64,000 bases of DNA from NCBI GenBank assembly GCA_016721315.1, contig JADKIL010000001.1, positions 62,001 through 126,000 on the forward strand, in the 5' to 3' direction. The stretch's first letter is position 1, and each line of letters opens with the position of its first letter. A program made the translations under genes and the position numbers. Below the pieces are notes generated by a model. It ran no database searches. It had not been told where the DNA came from and saw nothing but the letters and a program-made list of their open reading frames with translations. The DNA is from Candidatus Villigracilis vicinus. GTDB lineage: Bacteria; Chloroflexota; Anaerolineae; Anaerolineales; Villigracilaceae. Below, in pieces: positions 49,233-58,209 of this stretch.

Positions 49233-49269
49233 ATAGGTTCTTTCTATTGCTTTTATAGGGTTTCTATAT
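49233..49269. promoter_or_regulatory. OxyR operator
   Basis: The sequence reads ATAG-N7-CTAT-N7-ATAG-N7-ATAT, matching 15 of 16 core bases of the OxyR consensus with exact spacing. It abuts the katG -35 box and lies 11 bases before the oxyR start, so it can activate katG and repress oxyR. Confidence 0.87.
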
Positions 49270-49298
49270 TTTACATCTATGGGTTAGAGTTGTACAAT
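49270..49298 (+). promoter_or_regulatory. katG promoter
   Basis: TTTACA (49270-49275), 17-bp spacer, TACAAT (49293-49298), immediately downstream of the OxyR site, the position expected for direct contact with RNA polymerase. Confidence 0.78.
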
Positions 49299-49354
49299 GA
49301 AGGTGGAATATTTGAAAGCCCTTACTATGTTCAATCAACATAAGGAGAAAAACA

Positions 49355-51550
49355 ATGAGCGACGAAAGCAAATGCCCTGTCACCGGACATGCCGGTATGA
49401 CTTCTGCCAGCCGGGGAACATCCAACCGTGATTGGTGGCCCAATCAACTCAACCTGAACATTTTGCACCAACATGCCCCGGCTTCGAACCCGATGGGTGC
49501 AGATTTCAATTACGCCGAAGAATTCAAAAAACTGGATCTTGCCGCTGTTAAGAAAGATCTGTCTGACCTGATGACCAACTCGCAAGAGTGGTGGCCCGCC
49601 GACTGGGGACACTACGGCGGCTTAATGATCCGCATGGCGTGGCACAGTGCCGGAACCTATCGCACGGGCGACGGGCGCGGCGGTGGGGGAACCGGCAATC
49701 AACGTTTTGCGCCGGTCAATAGCTGGCCCGACAATATCAACCTCGATAAATCACGCCGTTTGCTTTGGCCCATCAAAAAGAAATATGGCAACAAACTCTC
49801 CTGGGCCGACTTGATGATTTTGGCAGGCAATGTCGCGCTCGAGTCGATGGGTTTCAAAACCTTCGGCTTCGGCGGCGGACGTGCCGATATTTGGCAGCCC
49901 GAAGAAGATATCTACTGGGGCAACGAAGAGACCTGGCTGGGCGACAAACGTTACAGCGGTGAACGCGACCTTGAAAATCCGCTGGCAGCCGTGCAGATGG
50001 GTCTGATCTACGTCAACCCCGAAGGACCCAACGGCAACCCAGACCCCGTCGCCTCAGGGCGTGATGTGCGCGAAACCTTCGCCCGCATGGGTATGAACGA
50101 TGAAGAGACCGTCGCGCTTGTGGCTGGCGGTCACACCTTCGGCAAGGCGCACGGCGCAGGTGACCCGGCGCTGGTTGCACGTGAACCCGAAGCCGCCCCG
50201 CTGGAAGAAATGGGCTTGGGCTGGAAGAACAGCCTCGAAAGCGGCAAGGGCTTCCATACCACATCCAGCGGCATTGAAGGCGCGTGGAAACCGAACCCCA
50301 CAAAATGGGATATGGGCTACTTCGATGTGCTCTTTGGCTACGAGTGGGAACTGGTCAAAAGCCCCGCTGGCGCACAACAATGGACGCCCAAAAACTGCAA
50401 GCCCGAACACATGATTCCCGATGCGCACGACCCTTCGAAAAAATTTGCGCCGATGATGACAACGGCTGATCTCTCGCTGCGCTTCGACCCGATCTACGAA
50501 CCGATCTCACGCCGCTTCCACGAAAACCCCGCAGCCTTTGCCGATGCCTTCGCCCGCGCCTGGTTCAAGTTGACTCATCGCGACATGGGACCCAAAGCCC
50601 GCTACCTCGGCACAGAAGTGCCCACTGAAGATTTGATCTGGCAGGACCCGTTGCCCGCGGTGGATCATCCGCTGGTGACAAAAAAGGATGTTGCGACTCT
50701 CAAAACCAAAATACTGGATGCGGGTCTTTCTTTGTCCGAGCTTGTTTCTACAGCCTGGGCTTCTGCCTCCACCTTTAGAGGATCAGACAAGCGCGGTGGC
50801 GCGAATGGCGCGCGCATTCGTCTGGCTCCGCAAAAAGATTGGGACGTGAATCAGCCTGCGCAACTGGCGAAGGTTCTTTCCACGCTTGAAGCAATTCAGC
50901 AGGATTTCAACAACGCCCAGAAAAAAGGCAAGAAAGTTTCCCTGGCAGATTTGATCGTGCTGGGTGGTTGTGCGGCAGTAGAAGCAGCGGCGAAAGCTGC
51001 TGGATATGATGTGGAGGTTCCCTTCACACCTGGGCGCGTAGATGCTTCACAGGATCAGACCGATGTGGATTCGTTCGCTGTGCTCGAACCCGAAGCCGAC
51101 GGCTTCCGCAACTACCAAAAGACGACCTACTCCGTCTCTGCCGAAGAAATGCTGGTGGACAAGGCGCAGTTGCTGACCTTGAGCGCGCCCGAAATGACCG
51201 TGCTCATCGGCGGCTTGCGTGTGCTCGGCGCGAATGTTGGCGGCTCGCAGCATGGCGTCTTCACCAAACAGCCCGGCAAACTTACCAACGATTTCTTCGT
51301 CAACCTGACGGATATGGGTGTGCAGTGGCATCCTGAAAACGAAGATGCTCAAGTGTTCAAAGCCCACGACCGCAAGACTGGCGAAGTCCGCTGGACTGGC
51401 TCCCGTGTGGATCTGGTCTTCGGTTCCAATTCACAATTGCGCGCCTTGGCGGAAGTCTATGCTCAGGACGATGCGAAGGAAAAATTTGTACATGATTTTG
51501 TTGCAGCTTGGAACAAGGTGATGAATCTGGACCGTTTCGATCTTGCATAA
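49355..51550 (+). CDS. katG: Catalase-peroxidase
   Basis: 731 residues, full length, two homologous peroxidase halves. It destroys hydrogen peroxide. The distal triad is Arg93, Trp96, His97 (IRMAWHSAGTYR); LIYVNPEGPNGNPDP and ETFARMGMNDEETVALVAGGHTFGKAHG supply the Tyr and Met of the cross-linked Trp-Tyr-Met cofactor and the proximal haem region. AAGGAG precedes the ATG. Its own promoter is OxyR-controlled. Confidence 0.97.
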   Translation: MSDESKCPVTGHAGMTSASRGTSNRDWWPNQLNLNILHQHAPASNPMGADFNYAEEFKKLDLAAVKKDLSDLMTNSQEWWPADWGHYGGLMIRMAWHSAGTYRTGDGRGGGGTGNQRFAPVNSWPDNINLDKSRRLLWPIKKKYGNKLSWADLMILAGNVALESMGFKTFGFGGGRADIWQPEEDIYWGNEETWLGDKRYSGERDLENPLAAVQMGLIYVNPEGPNGNPDPVASGRDVRETFARMGMNDEETVALVAGGHTFGKAHGAGDPALVAREPEAAPLEEMGLGWKNSLESGKGFHTTSSGIEGAWKPNPTKWDMGYFDVLFGYEWELVKSPAGAQQWTPKNCKPEHMIPDAHDPSKKFAPMMTTADLSLRFDPIYEPISRRFHENPAAFADAFARAWFKLTHRDMGPKARYLGTEVPTEDLIWQDPLPAVDHPLVTKKDVATLKTKILDAGLSLSELVSTAWASASTFRGSDKRGGANGARIRLAPQKDWDVNQPAQLAKVLSTLEAIQQDFNNAQKKGKKVSLADLIVLGGCAAVEAAAKAAGYDVEVPFTPGRVDASQDQTDVDSFAVLEPEADGFRNYQKTTYSVSAEEMLVDKAQLLTLSAPEMTVLIGGLRVLGANVGGSQHGVFTKQPGKLTNDFFVNLTDMGVQWHPENEDAQVFKAHDRKTGEVRWTGSRVDLVFGSNSQLRALAEVYAQDDAKEKFVHDFVAAWNKVMNLDRFDLA

Positions 51551-51582
51551 CTGCACAAAGCCACTTTAGAGTTTGATAATAG

Positions 51583-51622
51583 AAATCGGAATTGGAGGAT
51601 TGAATCCAATTCCGATTTTTTG
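51583..51622 (+). terminator. Terminator after katG
   Basis: Perfect 14-bp stem AAATCGGAATTGGA / TCCAATTCCGATTT followed by T residues. Confidence 0.9.
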
Positions 51623-51652
51623 TTTTACAATTAATAGACTGGAGGCACTCTC

Positions 51653-53140
51653 ATGACTCAATACGTTGGCGCAATAGATCAAGGCACGACCAGCACTCGT
51701 TTTATCGTTTTCGACCATAGTGGAAATATCGTTGCGGTTGACCAGAAAGAACATCAGCAGATTTACCCCAAACCAGGTTGGGTGGAACATGATGCGCTTG
51801 AGATCTGGCAGCGCACTCAGGAAGTAATCGCTGGAGCGTTGGCAAAAGGCGGACTCTCGTCTGAAGATATTGCTGCTATTGGGGTGACCAATCAGCGTGA
51901 GACGACACTCGTATGGGACAAAAATACGGGGCAGCCAATTTACAATGCCATCGTCTGGCAGGATACCCGCACAGATACGATCATCACCAAGTTTGCCAAA
52001 CAGGGCGGGCAGGACCGCTTTAGAAAAAAGACCGGCTTGCCGCTGGCTACGTATTTTTCAGGTCCCAAGATCAAGTGGATTCTGGATAATGTAAAAGGCG
52101 CCAAGGAAAAAGCGAAAAAAGGCGACTTGCTTTTCGGCAATATGGATACCTGGATCATTTGGAAATTGACCGGCAAGCATGTGACTGATGTGACCAACGC
52201 TTCGCGCACGATGTTGATGAATCTAAAGTCGCTGGATTGGGATGCCGAAATTTTGAAAGAGATGGGCATTCCGCGTGTGATGCTGCCGGAGATCAAATCA
52301 TCTTCAGAGGTATATGGATATGTAGGTTCTGGGGCTCCGTTGCGTGGAGTCCCTGTGGCAGGAGACTTGGGCGATCAACATGCTGCGCTTTTTGGTCAGA
52401 CTTGTTTCAAGGCAGGTGAAGCCAAGAATACCTATGGCACCGGTTGTTTTATGTTGATGAACACCGGCGAAAAACCCGTTCAAAGCAAAGCGGGGTTATT
52501 GACCACGCTTGGGTACAAGATCGGTGATAAGAAGCCTGTCTATGCGTTGGAAGGCTCGATTGCCATTTCTGGGGCGCTTGTGCAGTGGCTGCGTGATAAC
52601 CTCGGCATGATCGAAAAGTCTTCTGATGTGGAAGAACTGGCGAAGACGGTGGAAGATAATGGCGGGATTTACTTTGTCCCGGCGTTCAGCGGATTGTATG
52701 CCCCGTATTGGAAGTCGGATGCACGTGGTGTGATCGTAGGCATGACACGCTATGTAAATAAGGGACATGTTGCCCGTTCGGCACTAGAAGCGACCGCTTA
52801 CCAGACTCGCGAAGTGCTCGACGCCATGGAAAAAGATTCGGGCGTAAAGCTCCGTTCGTTGAAAGTGGACGGCGGCATGGTCTTCAATGAATTACTGATG
52901 CAGTTCCAGTCTGATATTTTGAACGTGCCAGTTGTGCGCCCGAAGGTGGCAGAGACAACGGCACTCGGTGCGGCGTATGCGGCGGGTCTCGCCGTTGGTT
53001 TTTGGAAGGATACCGATGAGTTGAAAAAGAATTGGGGGCAGGATAAAGAGTGGAAGCCGGATATGAATACAAAGACCCGCACGAGCTTATATACGGGTTG
53101 GAAGAAAGCGGTCACACGGACCTTTGATTGGGTCGAATAA
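51653..53140 (+). CDS. glpK: Glycerol kinase
   Basis: 495 residues. It phosphorylates glycerol. GAIDQGTTSTRFIVFDHSGNIV (phosphate-1), GVTNQRETTLVWDKNTGQPIYNAIVWQDTRT, GDLGDQHAALFGQTCF and ALEATAYQTREVLDAMEKD with KVDGGMVFNELLMQFQSDIL are FGGY-kinase and GlpK signatures. TGGAGG upstream. No glpF or glpD beside it. A terminator follows. Confidence 0.96.
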   Translation: MTQYVGAIDQGTTSTRFIVFDHSGNIVAVDQKEHQQIYPKPGWVEHDALEIWQRTQEVIAGALAKGGLSSEDIAAIGVTNQRETTLVWDKNTGQPIYNAIVWQDTRTDTIITKFAKQGGQDRFRKKTGLPLATYFSGPKIKWILDNVKGAKEKAKKGDLLFGNMDTWIIWKLTGKHVTDVTNASRTMLMNLKSLDWDAEILKEMGIPRVMLPEIKSSSEVYGYVGSGAPLRGVPVAGDLGDQHAALFGQTCFKAGEAKNTYGTGCFMLMNTGEKPVQSKAGLLTTLGYKIGDKKPVYALEGSIAISGALVQWLRDNLGMIEKSSDVEELAKTVEDNGGIYFVPAFSGLYAPYWKSDARGVIVGMTRYVNKGHVARSALEATAYQTREVLDAMEKDSGVKLRSLKVDGGMVFNELLMQFQSDILNVPVVRPKVAETTALGAAYAAGLAVGFWKDTDELKKNWGQDKEWKPDMNTKTRTSLYTGWKKAVTRTFDWVE

Positions 53141-53144
53141 AAAG

Positions 53145-53170
53145 ACAGGACGGCGAAAGCCGTCCTGTTC
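53145..53170. terminator. Convergent terminator after glpK
   Basis: Perfect stem ACAGGACGGC / GCCGTCCTGT around GAAA between two converging genes. The T tract is weak (TCTGTT), so efficiency is uncertain. Confidence 0.75.
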
Positions 53171-53172
53171 TG

Positions 53173-53763
53173 TTAAGCGCGATAGGGTTCCTCTTGCACA
53201 ATGTGCCCGTACACGATCTTTAGGAACAACGCCGGGATAAACCACTCGAAACCCGTTATGGGTGGGATAACGTAATAATTGAACAATATCGCCAGCATGA
53301 TGATGCCCATTGCAGCGGGGCGCTGAAGATAAAGCGGCAAGCGTTGAACTCCTGTGGAAACAATGACCATGGTTGCGTACCAGATGATGCCGTAGGTCAA
53401 ATTCATGTTCCCGAACACAAGTCCGATGAGGATGGGGTGAATGTGGAGAAGAGCAAATACAAAATGGTTTTTTGCCAGTGCTGTAAAGCCCGTCTCTTCG
53501 GGTTGAATGGGGGAGTGATAAAAGCGTTTGCAGCTGTTGAGTGAATTGGCGACCACGCCGCCCAGCACATCCAACGCAAGTAAGAGGGCGATGGCGTATT
53601 GCCACCAAGTCCAGTCCATGGCATGACTCCACCAATACCAGCCAAGCAGGGCTGTAGAAAGGATGCCAAACAGCCAGACGAGATTTTGTTCTGCCTGTGT
53701 TGCGCCTGTGCCAAAGAAGCCATCCGGTTTGCCGGAGTATTTCCACTCGATGTTTGTTTTCAT
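53173..53763 (-). CDS. Multi-pass membrane protein, unknown function
   Basis: 196 residues with about five hydrophobic segments (VWLFGILSTALLGWYWW, YAIALLLALDVLGGVVAN, FVFALLHIHPILIGLVFG, GIIWYATMVIVSTGVQ, GIIMLAILFNYYVIPP). Histidines in FALLHIHP and the tryptophan-rich WYWWSHAMDWTWW are notable. I do not recognise the family. AGGAG precedes the ATG at 53763. It follows the glycosyltransferase gene in the same direction by 17 bases and may share its operon. Confidence 0.7.
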   Translation of the reverse strand: MKTNIEWKYSGKPDGFFGTGATQAEQNLVWLFGILSTALLGWYWWSHAMDWTWWQYAIALLLALDVLGGVVANSLNSCKRFYHSPIQPEETGFTALAKNHFVFALLHIHPILIGLVFGNMNLTYGIIWYATMVIVSTGVQRLPLYLQRPAAMGIIMLAILFNYYVIPPITGFEWFIPALFLKIVYGHIVQEEPYRA

Positions 53764-53780
53764 GATTCTCCTGAATTCAA

Positions 53781-55007
53781 TTATTCAAACTGTTGAATCA
53801 AAAATTGTGCTGTATTTTTTGTTCCATCCCAGTCTTGTGAAAGGGACTGGATCTCTTTGGCGCGTTGATGGGCGTGGGAGTCCTTCAATAAAAACTCGAT
53901 CGACCCAAGAATCTTCTCGCGGTTGAAATACCGTTTGCTCAAGCGGATAGCGCTGCCCTGACGGACGATCATGTCGATGTTGGCTTCCTGTTCGGGTTGC
54001 AAGCCGATGCCTACAAAGGGTGTGCCTGAAGCGCAGGCGGTTTGCACCGTCCCCTGCCCGCCGTGAATGACTGCGACATCTGCCAGCGGGTTGACCTTGT
54101 GCGCGGGCAGCCAATCGTAGAGCAAAACATTCGAGGGGACGCGCAGTTTTTCTTTTTCAAAATGCGCTTTCATCGGGGCGATGACTGTGTAAGGTGCGCC
54201 GTCGAAACTTTCCAACACGGTGCGCAGGATGGCGCGATTGGCAGAACTTCCCATTGCACAATAGACAAGCGGTTTGTCTTTGGGCAGATTCAAAATTTCC
54301 TGCGGCACATCACCGTTGAGATGTGCGAAGATGGGTCCCACATATTGCCAATTTTGCGGCAGGTCTTTCACGCCCGTCAGATCGGGGATGTCGGTGACGA
54401 GGTTGTAATCACCTTCGTAAATGTCCACCAGTTTTTGGATGGGTTTGATACCGTATTCCTTTGATAACTTTTCAAAGGGACGGATCCACAGCCTGGTGCT
54501 TTTGAACCAGTCATTGATCCAACGGTCGCGCGTGGACTTGGGAATGATGCGCAAAAAAGCATAGTCGAACATGTCGGGCCATTCTGCCAGACCCGCTTCG
54601 AGAAACGGTCGTGTCAACGGGAAAGGCATGACGTACACCAGCGGCACGCCTGCCTTGCGGGCAGACAAGGTCACAGACAGGGTAAAGCCCATGACGACGG
54701 CGGCAGGCTTGAGGTCCAGAAAGAGGCGGGATTCTCCATCCACGCGCCGCCTCAATTCTTCGACTGTGAATGGGTCGGCGAACGATTCGCCTCTATCCAC
54801 CTTCCAGAGATGTTCGATCTTGGCATCGGTCAGCCAGGGCTCCATGCGTTTGAATTCAAAGCCCGCTTCGGTGATGAGGTGCGAGAACTTGTCGGAGTAG
54901 CCGAAGAAAATGCAGTGGAAGTGTTCACGCACAGCTTTGGCGATCTCCACCATGCGGGTGGTTTCGGCGATGTTGATGGTTTCAGGTGCGAAGACAAGGG
55001 TTTTCAT
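53781..55007 (-). CDS. MGT-type glycosyltransferase (GT1)
   Basis: 408 residues from the ATG at 55007, one base after the preceding SDR stop; a longer start at 55100 overlaps the SDR gene. The N-terminal Rossmann half begins KTLVFAPETINIAETTRMVEIAKAV; the C-terminal donor-binding motif reads VIHGGQGTVQTACASGTPFVGIGLQPEQEANIDMI, the GT1 signature of macrolide and sterol or lipid glycosyltransferases. The acceptor is unknown. It is probably co-expressed with a TetR regulator and an SDR. Confidence 0.88.
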   Translation of the reverse strand: MKTLVFAPETINIAETTRMVEIAKAVREHFHCIFFGYSDKFSHLITEAGFEFKRMEPWLTDAKIEHLWKVDRGESFADPFTVEELRRRVDGESRLFLDLKPAAVVMGFTLSVTLSARKAGVPLVYVMPFPLTRPFLEAGLAEWPDMFDYAFLRIIPKSTRDRWINDWFKSTRLWIRPFEKLSKEYGIKPIQKLVDIYEGDYNLVTDIPDLTGVKDLPQNWQYVGPIFAHLNGDVPQEILNLPKDKPLVYCAMGSSANRAILRTVLESFDGAPYTVIAPMKAHFEKEKLRVPSNVLLYDWLPAHKVNPLADVAVIHGGQGTVQTACASGTPFVGIGLQPEQEANIDMIVRQGSAIRLSKRYFNREKILGSIEFLLKDSHAHQRAKEIQSLSQDWDGTKNTAQFLIQQFE

Positions 55008-55008
55008 G

Positions 55009-56083
55009 TTAACCTGCGCTGGGTTTGCAAAACCAATTGCATGGGTTGAGATATTGTTTGTAGCGCGTGACGATTTCTTTGCCGAGCAACGCGCCGCCAA
55101 CCCAGAAGGTGGCTTCGCCGAAAAAGATCAGCACGGGCGTGGCGGCGAGTTTCGTTGTGGTCGGAATTGAAAAGAAAGGCAGCGCGATCAAGCCGCCATA
55201 TAACAACGTGGAGAGAATCACCAGACCGATGCTCAGTGGAAACATCCATGCGGCGGGTGGAGGAGGCGCGGGATTTTTATCGATGAGATGTTTTTTCAGG
55301 ATAGCGCTGTAACGGTTGAGCAGAATGAAATCTGCAAGGCGTGGCGAGATGGCGTTGATGCTTGCGAAGAGGCGCGTGCTGAACCCGCCCATGATGTGAA
55401 CTGTGCGGCGGTTGGCGATCATGTTGAGAAGCTCGGCGGCGATTTTTTCAACGGGCAGAATCTTCACGCCCATTTCCTGCCAGATGGCGTGATACGGACG
55501 CTCCGCTTCGGTGTCGGTGGGGCTGGGAGAGAAGTAGCCGATGCGCACGTTGCTTTTTCCGAGCGCGAGTTCGCGGTTCACCGACTCGATGAAGGTGAAC
55601 ATGCCCGCACGCGTGGCGGCATCCACGCTGTAGAAAGGGGAATGCGAGGCGTCCATCGGCGAACCCACCAATGTGGACGATCATGCCGTCATTATGGTTT
55701 TTCATCAGCGGCAGGAAGGTTTGGGTCAGCAGGATCGCTCCGTGTAAGTTGGCGCTGAGGAGTTTATGGATCTCATCTTGTTGATGGTCTTCCAATGGCT
55801 TGCGAGTATCTGTCCCAATGGCGTTGACGATGATATCTACTTTGCCAAACGAATCAGAAATAAATTGACGCAAAGCCAAATGACTTTCGGAATTGTCGAA
55901 CTCAAGCGCATGAATGGTGGGTGAGGCGGGCATCGAGTCCGCAAGCGCTTGCAAAGCAGGAAGATTTCTACCTGCCAGAATGACCTGCGCTCCTTGTTCT
56001 GCGAAGGCGTGTGCAAAGGCAGAGCCAAGCCCGCCGTTTGCGCCTGTGATGAGCACGACTTTATCTTTGAGATCAGGTTTCAT
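55009..56083 (-). CDS. Short-chain dehydrogenase/reductase with membrane tail, frameshifted
   Basis: First frame (56083 to about 55665): KVVLITGANGGLGSAFAHAFAEQGAQVILAGR, with the NAD(P) loop, and VDIIVNAIGTDT. After MIVHIGG the correct continuation (SPMDASHSPFYSVDAATRAGMFTF, with the catalytic YSVDAATRAG where SDRs have YxxxK) is in another frame and runs to 55009. Removing one T from GGGTTCGCC at about 55664-55666 joins them into about 357 residues. The C-terminal third has two membrane segments (WMFPLSIGLVILSTLLYGGLI, ATPVLIFFGEATFWVGG). Ser-Tyr-Lys appears incomplete: Lys of YxxxK is replaced by an alanine region, so activity is uncertain. Confidence 0.78.
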
Positions 56084-56667
56084 TTGTTTTCCAATCCGTT
56101 CATGAGAAGTTTGAAAGAACTGAGCAGAGTCTTTTTTGCATCCACTCGTTCGGGGTCAAGCATGGTCAATTCCAATGTGCCTTCATAGAGAGAGGCGAGC
56201 GTCAGCGCGGCTTCGCGGGCGTTCACCGATTTGAACTCTTTACGGTCAATGCCTTGTTGGATGAATTGCTCCAGTACGCTGTGATAGGTTTGCAAAAAGG
56301 CGCGGATGTGATTCTTCACTTTGGCGTTGCGGTGCGCCAATGAATACAACTCGTAGGTAATGGGGATGTACTCTTGCGCTGCTTCGATGCTCAGACTGAT
56401 GTATGCTTCCAGCCGTGCGCGGACACTCCCTTCGGCTTCGAGCAGCGCACGCAGGTCTTTCACATCCTTGTCGATCAACTGCTCCATGATAGCGATGATG
56501 ATCTCTTCCTTGCTTTTGTAATACCAATACACGCCGCCAACGCTGAGTTTGGCGGTCTTGGCGATATCTTCCATGCGTGCGGCTTCAAAGCCTTTTTTGG
56601 AAAAGACCTTGATCGCAGAGTTGAGTATGAGCGGAATACGCTCGGCGCTGACATCGGGCTTGGGCAT
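56080..56667 (-). CDS. TetR family regulator
   Basis: 195 residues. N-terminal helix-turn-helix RIPLILNSAIKVFSKKGFEAARMEDIAKTAKLSVGGVYWYYKSKEEI; the C-terminal ligand domain is of the common TetR_C type. Its stop overlaps the SDR start (ATGA), so it is the first gene of a TetR-SDR-glycosyltransferase operon and likely represses it. A palindromic operator lies at 56692-56740. Confidence 0.9.
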   Translation of the reverse strand: MPKPDVSAERIPLILNSAIKVFSKKGFEAARMEDIAKTAKLSVGGVYWYYKSKEEIIIAIMEQLIDKDVKDLRALLEAEGSVRARLEAYISLSIEAAQEYIPITYELYSLAHRNAKVKNHIRAFLQTYHSVLEQFIQQGIDRKEFKSVNAREAALTLASLYEGTLELTMLDPERVDAKKTLLSSFKLLMNGLENK

Positions 56668-56691
56668 GCTTCCTCGTAATAACTGAATTTA

Positions 56692-56740
56692 TATTCGGTT
56701 ATATGGGTAAAAAAATAACCGAGCAACCGTTCGGTTATTT
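56692..56740. promoter_or_regulatory. Putative TetR operator
   Basis: AAATAACCGA (56713-56722) and TCGGTTATTT (56731-56740) are exact inverted repeats, and a third TCGGTTA lies at 56695-56701. Located just upstream of the TetR gene and between it and the divergent-looking spacer to the next hydrolase. Confidence 0.68.
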
Positions 56741-56768
56741 TATCGGATTTGGGATTTTCGTCAAGGGC

Positions 56769-57548
56769 TTAGATTTCGATGGAGGTTGGTTCGCCCAGCG
56801 TCAGCCAGCGGACTTTACTTCCCAACCCAGCGGCTTCGAACTCTTTCGAGATGGATTCCCTGCCCTGAACAAAATGTTTCCAGCCTTCGTAATGGATCGG
56901 GATGATTGTGCGCGGATTTAACTTCTGCGCGGCTTTCACGCCATCTTTCGCATCCATCGTAAAGCGGATCGGTCCTGTAATGGGGAAGCTGGCTCGTCCC
57001 AAGTGCAGCATTGCCACGCTGACGTTGAAACGCTCCGCCACGGCGTCAATGCCGTGATAGTAGATCGTGTCGCCTGTGATGTAAAGCGCACCGTTCTGTT
57101 GTCCTTCCCATTCGAGCATGAAGCCAATCGTCTGCCCCGCGAACGGACGCGCAATCAAATTTCCGTGTTGGGCGGGCGTGGCGGTGATTTTGATTTTGGT
57201 ATTCCCAGATTCTAGAATTGTGCTTTGCCAATCCGCCATCCCTTCGGCATTGCCGCGCAAACGTTTTTCGCCGGAAGTGGTGGTCAGTACGCGTTTGGCT
57301 TTGGGCAAAAAGGCACGCCCGGCTTTATCGAGATTATCTTCATGATGGTCGTGGCTCAAAAGCACGGCATCAATATTGCCAAGGGCTTCAATGGAAACCG
57401 AAGGTTCGGTCAGTTTGGTCGAGCCGGTGCCCCAGCCGAAGTAATACTTCCCGCCGGGCGGATCAAAGACCGGGTCGGTGAGGAGGCGCAGTGAACCGAC
57501 CTCAAGCAACGCTGTTGCCGCACTGATGTGGGTGATTCGAATTGGCAT
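56769..57548 (-). CDS. Metallo-beta-lactamase-fold hydrolase (UlaG-like)
   Basis: 259 residues. RITHISAATALLEVGSLRLLTDPVFDPPGG, VLLSHDHHEDNLDKAG (metal ligands), TPAQHGN, YITGDTIYYHG and IPIHYEGWKHF mark the UlaG/YtkL-like branch of MBL-fold proteins. Substrate unknown; many act on lactones or phosphodiesters. Its start at 57548 has no strong ribosome site. Confidence 0.85.
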   Translation of the reverse strand: MPIRITHISAATALLEVGSLRLLTDPVFDPPGGKYYFGWGTGSTKLTEPSVSIEALGNIDAVLLSHDHHEDNLDKAGRAFLPKAKRVLTTTSGEKRLRGNAEGMADWQSTILESGNTKIKITATPAQHGNLIARPFAGQTIGFMLEWEGQQNGALYITGDTIYYHGIDAVAERFNVSVAMLHLGRASFPITGPIRFTMDAKDGVKAAQKLNPRTIIPIHYEGWKHFVQGRESISKEFEAAGLGSKVRWLTLGEPTSIEI

Positions 57549-57600
57549 TTGTTTTGTTCAACCTTTTCTGTTTATTCGATTGTACCGGCTCAACGATATT

Positions 57601-58209
57601 TTAGACATACTTTTTTTGTATCAACCATGCTCCCACTAGACCATGTAACAGAGGTCGAAAGATGATCGATTCCGCGCTAAGCGCCTCATAGATGAATGGA
57701 TCGACAATATTTCCCTGTCTGGCGTTTGCCCACATGCGCAGACCCGCGATGCGTTTTTGGGGAAGTCCATGTTGGATGGCGTGAGCGACGTTCTCGCTGG
57801 TCATCTGCCGAGTTGGCTCAATGATAAGCAGAGTCCCGCCTGGGCGGAGCAAACGCCAAAGGGAACGCAGACCCGCTTCACGGTCGGGAAGAACCGCGAG
57901 CAGGGAGGCGGCGGAGACTACCTGCGCCGATTCCGTTGGAAGGCTGGTAAAGTCGCCCGTTTGAAATTCCGCTGGCGAATGTTTCCACCGTGCAATCCGT
58001 TTGGCGGCGGCGACCATCTGCGGGTCGGTGTCGATGCCAGTAGCGCGGTAGCCCCGCTCGGCGGCGAGACGGGCGACCAGCCCGGGTCCACTGCCAAGAT
58101 CCAGCCAGGTTTCACCATTGCCAGTGGGTAAAGATTCAACCGCTTGCTTGTGAAGGTCGAAGTAAAAATCCGCGCCTTGCAGCCAGGTGAATAAAAGTGT
58201 CGAGATCAT
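57601..58209 (-). CDS. Class I SAM-dependent methyltransferase
   Basis: 202 residues. TWLDLGSGPGLVARLAAERGYRATGIDTDPQMVAAAKRIARW is motif I with the acidic SAM ribose contact, and QVVSAASLLAVLPDREAGLRSLWRLLRPGGTLLIIEPT is the post-motif region. The substrate is unknown. The start overlaps the stop of the membrane-protein gene upstream (ATGA), so both are translated together. Confidence 0.88.
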   Translation of the reverse strand: MISTLLFTWLQGADFYFDLHKQAVESLPTGNGETWLDLGSGPGLVARLAAERGYRATGIDTDPQMVAAAKRIARWKHSPAEFQTGDFTSLPTESAQVVSAASLLAVLPDREAGLRSLWRLLRPGGTLLIIEPTRQMTSENVAHAIQHGLPQKRIAGLRMWANARQGNIVDPFIYEALSAESIIFRPLLHGLVGAWLIQKKYV

